From JBBDMX01 sp038241095 (GTDB lineage: Bacteria; Planctomycetota; Phycisphaerae; Phycisphaerales; Phycisphaeraceae), in NCBI GenBank assembly GCA_038241095.1, contig JBBRGB010000170.1, positions 1-7,660 on the forward strand: DNA of 7,660 bases, read 5' to 3'. Below are positions 7,078 to 7,660 of this stretch, one piece after another. The position numbers were made by a program, and so were the translations under genes. The stretch's first letter is position 1; each line of letters starts with the position of its first letter. The notes under the pieces are model-generated. The model ran no database searches. It was not told the origin of the DNA and saw only the letters and a program-made list of their open reading frames with translations.

Positions 7078-7119
7078 TTTTATCGCAAAGACGCGAAGAT
7101 GCACGAAGGACGCGAAGCC
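7078..7119. repeat. Copy of a dispersed CGCAAAGACGCGAAG-type repeat
   Basis: On the plus strand the block reads TATCGCAAAGACGCGAAG and continues with CACGAAG and CGCGAAGCC, i.e. iterated CGYGAAG units at 7092, 7102 and 7111. Further copies of GTGAAG lie at 7132, 7232 and 7244. Read in frame it gives YRKDAK, the hallmark of a dispersed repeat I recall from many unrelated bacterial genomes, where it is often mis-annotated as small proteins. Here it lies in the untranslated leader of the beta-helix gene. Family membership rests on memory of this pattern, not on a search. Confidence 0.5.
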
Positions 7120-7146
7120 AATGAAATGATTGTGAAGCGCTCTGTA

Positions 7147-7197
7147 GAAAACCCCTTGACGGTCCACATGATTGCCAATAAACAACGCGGGGTTTTC
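7147..7197. repeat. 9-bp perfect inverted repeat in the leader
   Basis: GAAAACCCC (7147-7155) and GGGGTTTTC (7189-7197) are exact reverse complements, separated by 33 nt. In the leader RNA of the beta-helix gene they could form a 9-bp stem. No T-run follows on the minus strand, so it is not an obvious terminator. It could be a structured leader element or the ends of a small mobile repeat. Confidence 0.5.
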
Positions 7198-7307
7198 GAG
7201 AGGTATGGAAGTCCTCAGTTTCGCAATTGTCGTGAAGCAAAGCGTGAAGCCAAGTCGATTCTCCAAGCCGCCCCATCACATTGACTTCACTCACCTTGTT
7301 GATTTAC

Positions 7308-7336
7308 ATTTTAACAAGTCGATCTTGACATGTCAA
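7308..7336 (-). promoter_or_regulatory. Sigma-70-type promoter of the polysaccharide locus
   Basis: On the minus strand a perfect -35 TTGACA (7336-7331) is followed by exactly 17 nt and TAAAAT (7313-7308; five of six matches to TATAAT). The predicted start of transcription is near 7300, giving a leader of about 280 nt before the beta-helix ATG at 7020. The DNA upstream of the -35 (7337-7350) is AT-rich and could act as an UP element. This is the only strong promoter I find in the window. Confidence 0.7.
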
Positions 7337-7341
7337 ATCGA
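7319..7341. promoter_or_regulatory. Palindromic candidate operator overlapping the -35 box
   Basis: TTGACATGTCAA (7325-7336) is a perfect 12-bp palindrome. Outer arms TCGAT (7319-7323) and ATCGA (7337-7341) are also reverse complements, with one extra C at 7324 breaking exact symmetry. The left-reading half is the -35 hexamer itself, so a dimeric repressor bound here would occlude RNA polymerase. Which regulator binds is unknown, and no regulator gene is in the window. Confidence 0.5.
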
Positions 7342-7420
7342 ATTAACTTATCCACCAGTTCTCCACCCGCCGGGCGGTGGTCGGCATTAAATACTATCGA
7401 TATAGATATTGGAATTTGCG

Positions 7421-7439
7421 ATTTTTGACATTTTTTGAC
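7421..7439. repeat. Direct repeat of TTTTTGAC
   Basis: ATTTTTGAC (7421-7429) is followed at once by ATTTTTTGAC (7430-7439), a period of about one helical turn. The GAC-containing half resembles the TTGACA of the promoter palindrome about 90 bp away. It could be an accessory regulator site or simple AT-rich drift. Confidence 0.3.
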
Positions 7440-7451
7440 CCATCCAAACTA

Positions 7452-7507
7452 CCCTCACCACCCCCTTGCCCCCCTCCAACCCCACCCCACCCACCCCCAC
7501 ACCCCCC
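7452..7507 (-). other. G-rich tract with G-quadruplex potential
   Basis: The minus strand carries eight runs of three or more G within 56 nt (lengths 6, 5, 3, 4, 4, 6, 5 and 3 in order from 7507 down to 7452). Loops are 1 to 6 nt long. The 5-3-4-4 core has single-T loops, the arrangement of very stable G-quadruplexes. The tract lies about 115 bp upstream of the -35 box on the coding strand of the locus. The plus strand is correspondingly C-rich. Simple low-complexity drift is the alternative explanation. Confidence 0.6.
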
Positions 7508-7660
7508 TGTGCCTCGATACCCATGAAAAAACAAAACACGCGGAAAGTGAAAAATTTAGGATTCTTAACCAAAAACGGTTGGTGTGAACCTCAAATAACG
7601 CCAGGATCTGGCAAGTTTATAAAATCTGATTGCCGTTTCGTGTGGAGTTGAAAATTAGGA

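Larger units (their letters stand above)
7021..7660. other. Gene-free upstream region (640 nt)
   Basis: No convincing protein gene is present. From right to left it holds an AT-rich segment with a weak 13-nt hairpin (GCCAG, GAT, CTGGC; 7600-7612), a C-rich plus-strand/G-rich minus-strand tract (7452-7507) and an AT-rich block with two TTTTTGAC repeats (7421-7439). Then come a GC-rich inverted repeat CCGCC-G-GGCGG (7367-7377), the promoter and palindrome (7308-7341), and a leader with an inverted repeat (7147-7197) and a dispersed-repeat-like block (7078-7119). A plus-strand 42-codon frame (7523-7651) has no recognisable family and no good ribosome site. Base composition is much less GC-rich than in the genes, consistent with a regulatory boundary at the head of the locus. 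Confidence 0.7.

Noticed and set aside
7021..7266. Upstream in-frame extension of the beta-helix protein (82 more residues)
   Set aside because: The added sequence includes the dispersed-repeat block and would bury the signal peptide inside the protein. AAAGG precedes the ATG at 7020.
7070..7294. 74-codon minus-strand leader frame starting with GTG near the predicted transcription start
   Set aside because: It runs through the dispersed repeat and has no family resemblance. The repeat is known to give spurious small frames of this kind.
7348..7356. DnaA-box-like TTATCCACC
   Set aside because: One mismatch to the consensus, only a single copy, and no other origin features nearby.
7395..7402. 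TATCGATA palindrome
   Set aside because: Short and in an AT-rich stretch where such palindromes occur often by chance.
7523..7651. 42-residue plus-strand frame beginning MKKQNTRKVKN
   Set aside because: No clear ribosome site or family; the sequence immediately upstream is the C-rich tract. Too weak to call a gene.
1..7660. CRISPR arrays, tRNA/rRNA genes, insertion sequences, integrases
   Set aside because: I looked for regular spaced repeats, cloverleaf-like sequences and transposase motifs on both strands and saw none.

Overview
The window is an accessory polysaccharide-degradation locus. All five recognisable genes lie on the minus strand and read from right to left. The coding DNA is GC-rich (about 60 % by eye). 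Two sulfatases sit beside carbohydrate-active enzymes, and no SusC/SusD pair or transporter is visible. That style suggests a Planctomycetota/Verrucomicrobiota-type (PVC) environmental bacterium, but no marker gene settles the taxonomy.

Layout in the direction of transcription. Positions 7660-7021 carry no convincing gene. This stretch holds a G-rich minus-strand tract with G-quadruplex potential (7452-7507) and an AT-rich block. It also holds a near-consensus sigma-70-type promoter (TTGACA, 17 nt, TAAAAT; 7336-7308) overlapped by a perfect 12-bp palindrome. A leader of about 280 nt follows, with a 9-bp inverted repeat and a copy of what looks like a widespread dispersed repeat. Then come a secreted parallel beta-helix protein with an N-terminal carbohydrate-binding-like domain (7020-5110), an intrinsic-terminator-like hairpin (5050-5021), a GH130-family enzyme (4982-3936), a PL38-like alginate/glucuronan lyase-family protein (3916-2774), a formylglycine-type sulfatase (2777-1341) and a second, different sulfatase that runs off the left edge (1278-1).

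The last four genes are tightly packed (gaps of 19 and 62 nt and one 4-nt ATGA overlap) and probably form one transcription unit. The beta-helix gene may be partly uncoupled from them by the hairpin. Only the beta-helix protein has a signal peptide. The lyase, the GH130 enzyme and both sulfatases look cytoplasmic. The simplest model is that the beta-helix protein binds or cuts the polymer outside the cytoplasm, imported sulfated oligosaccharides are desulfated and cleaved inside, and GH130 releases mannose or mannose-1-phosphate. A uronate lyase, a mannoside-active enzyme and two sulfatases together suggest a sulfated uronate- and mannose-containing glycan such as an algal glucuronomannan. This substrate is inference. 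The protein families are individually known; I see no entirely new system, but the combination, the localisation and the promoter region merit a closer look.
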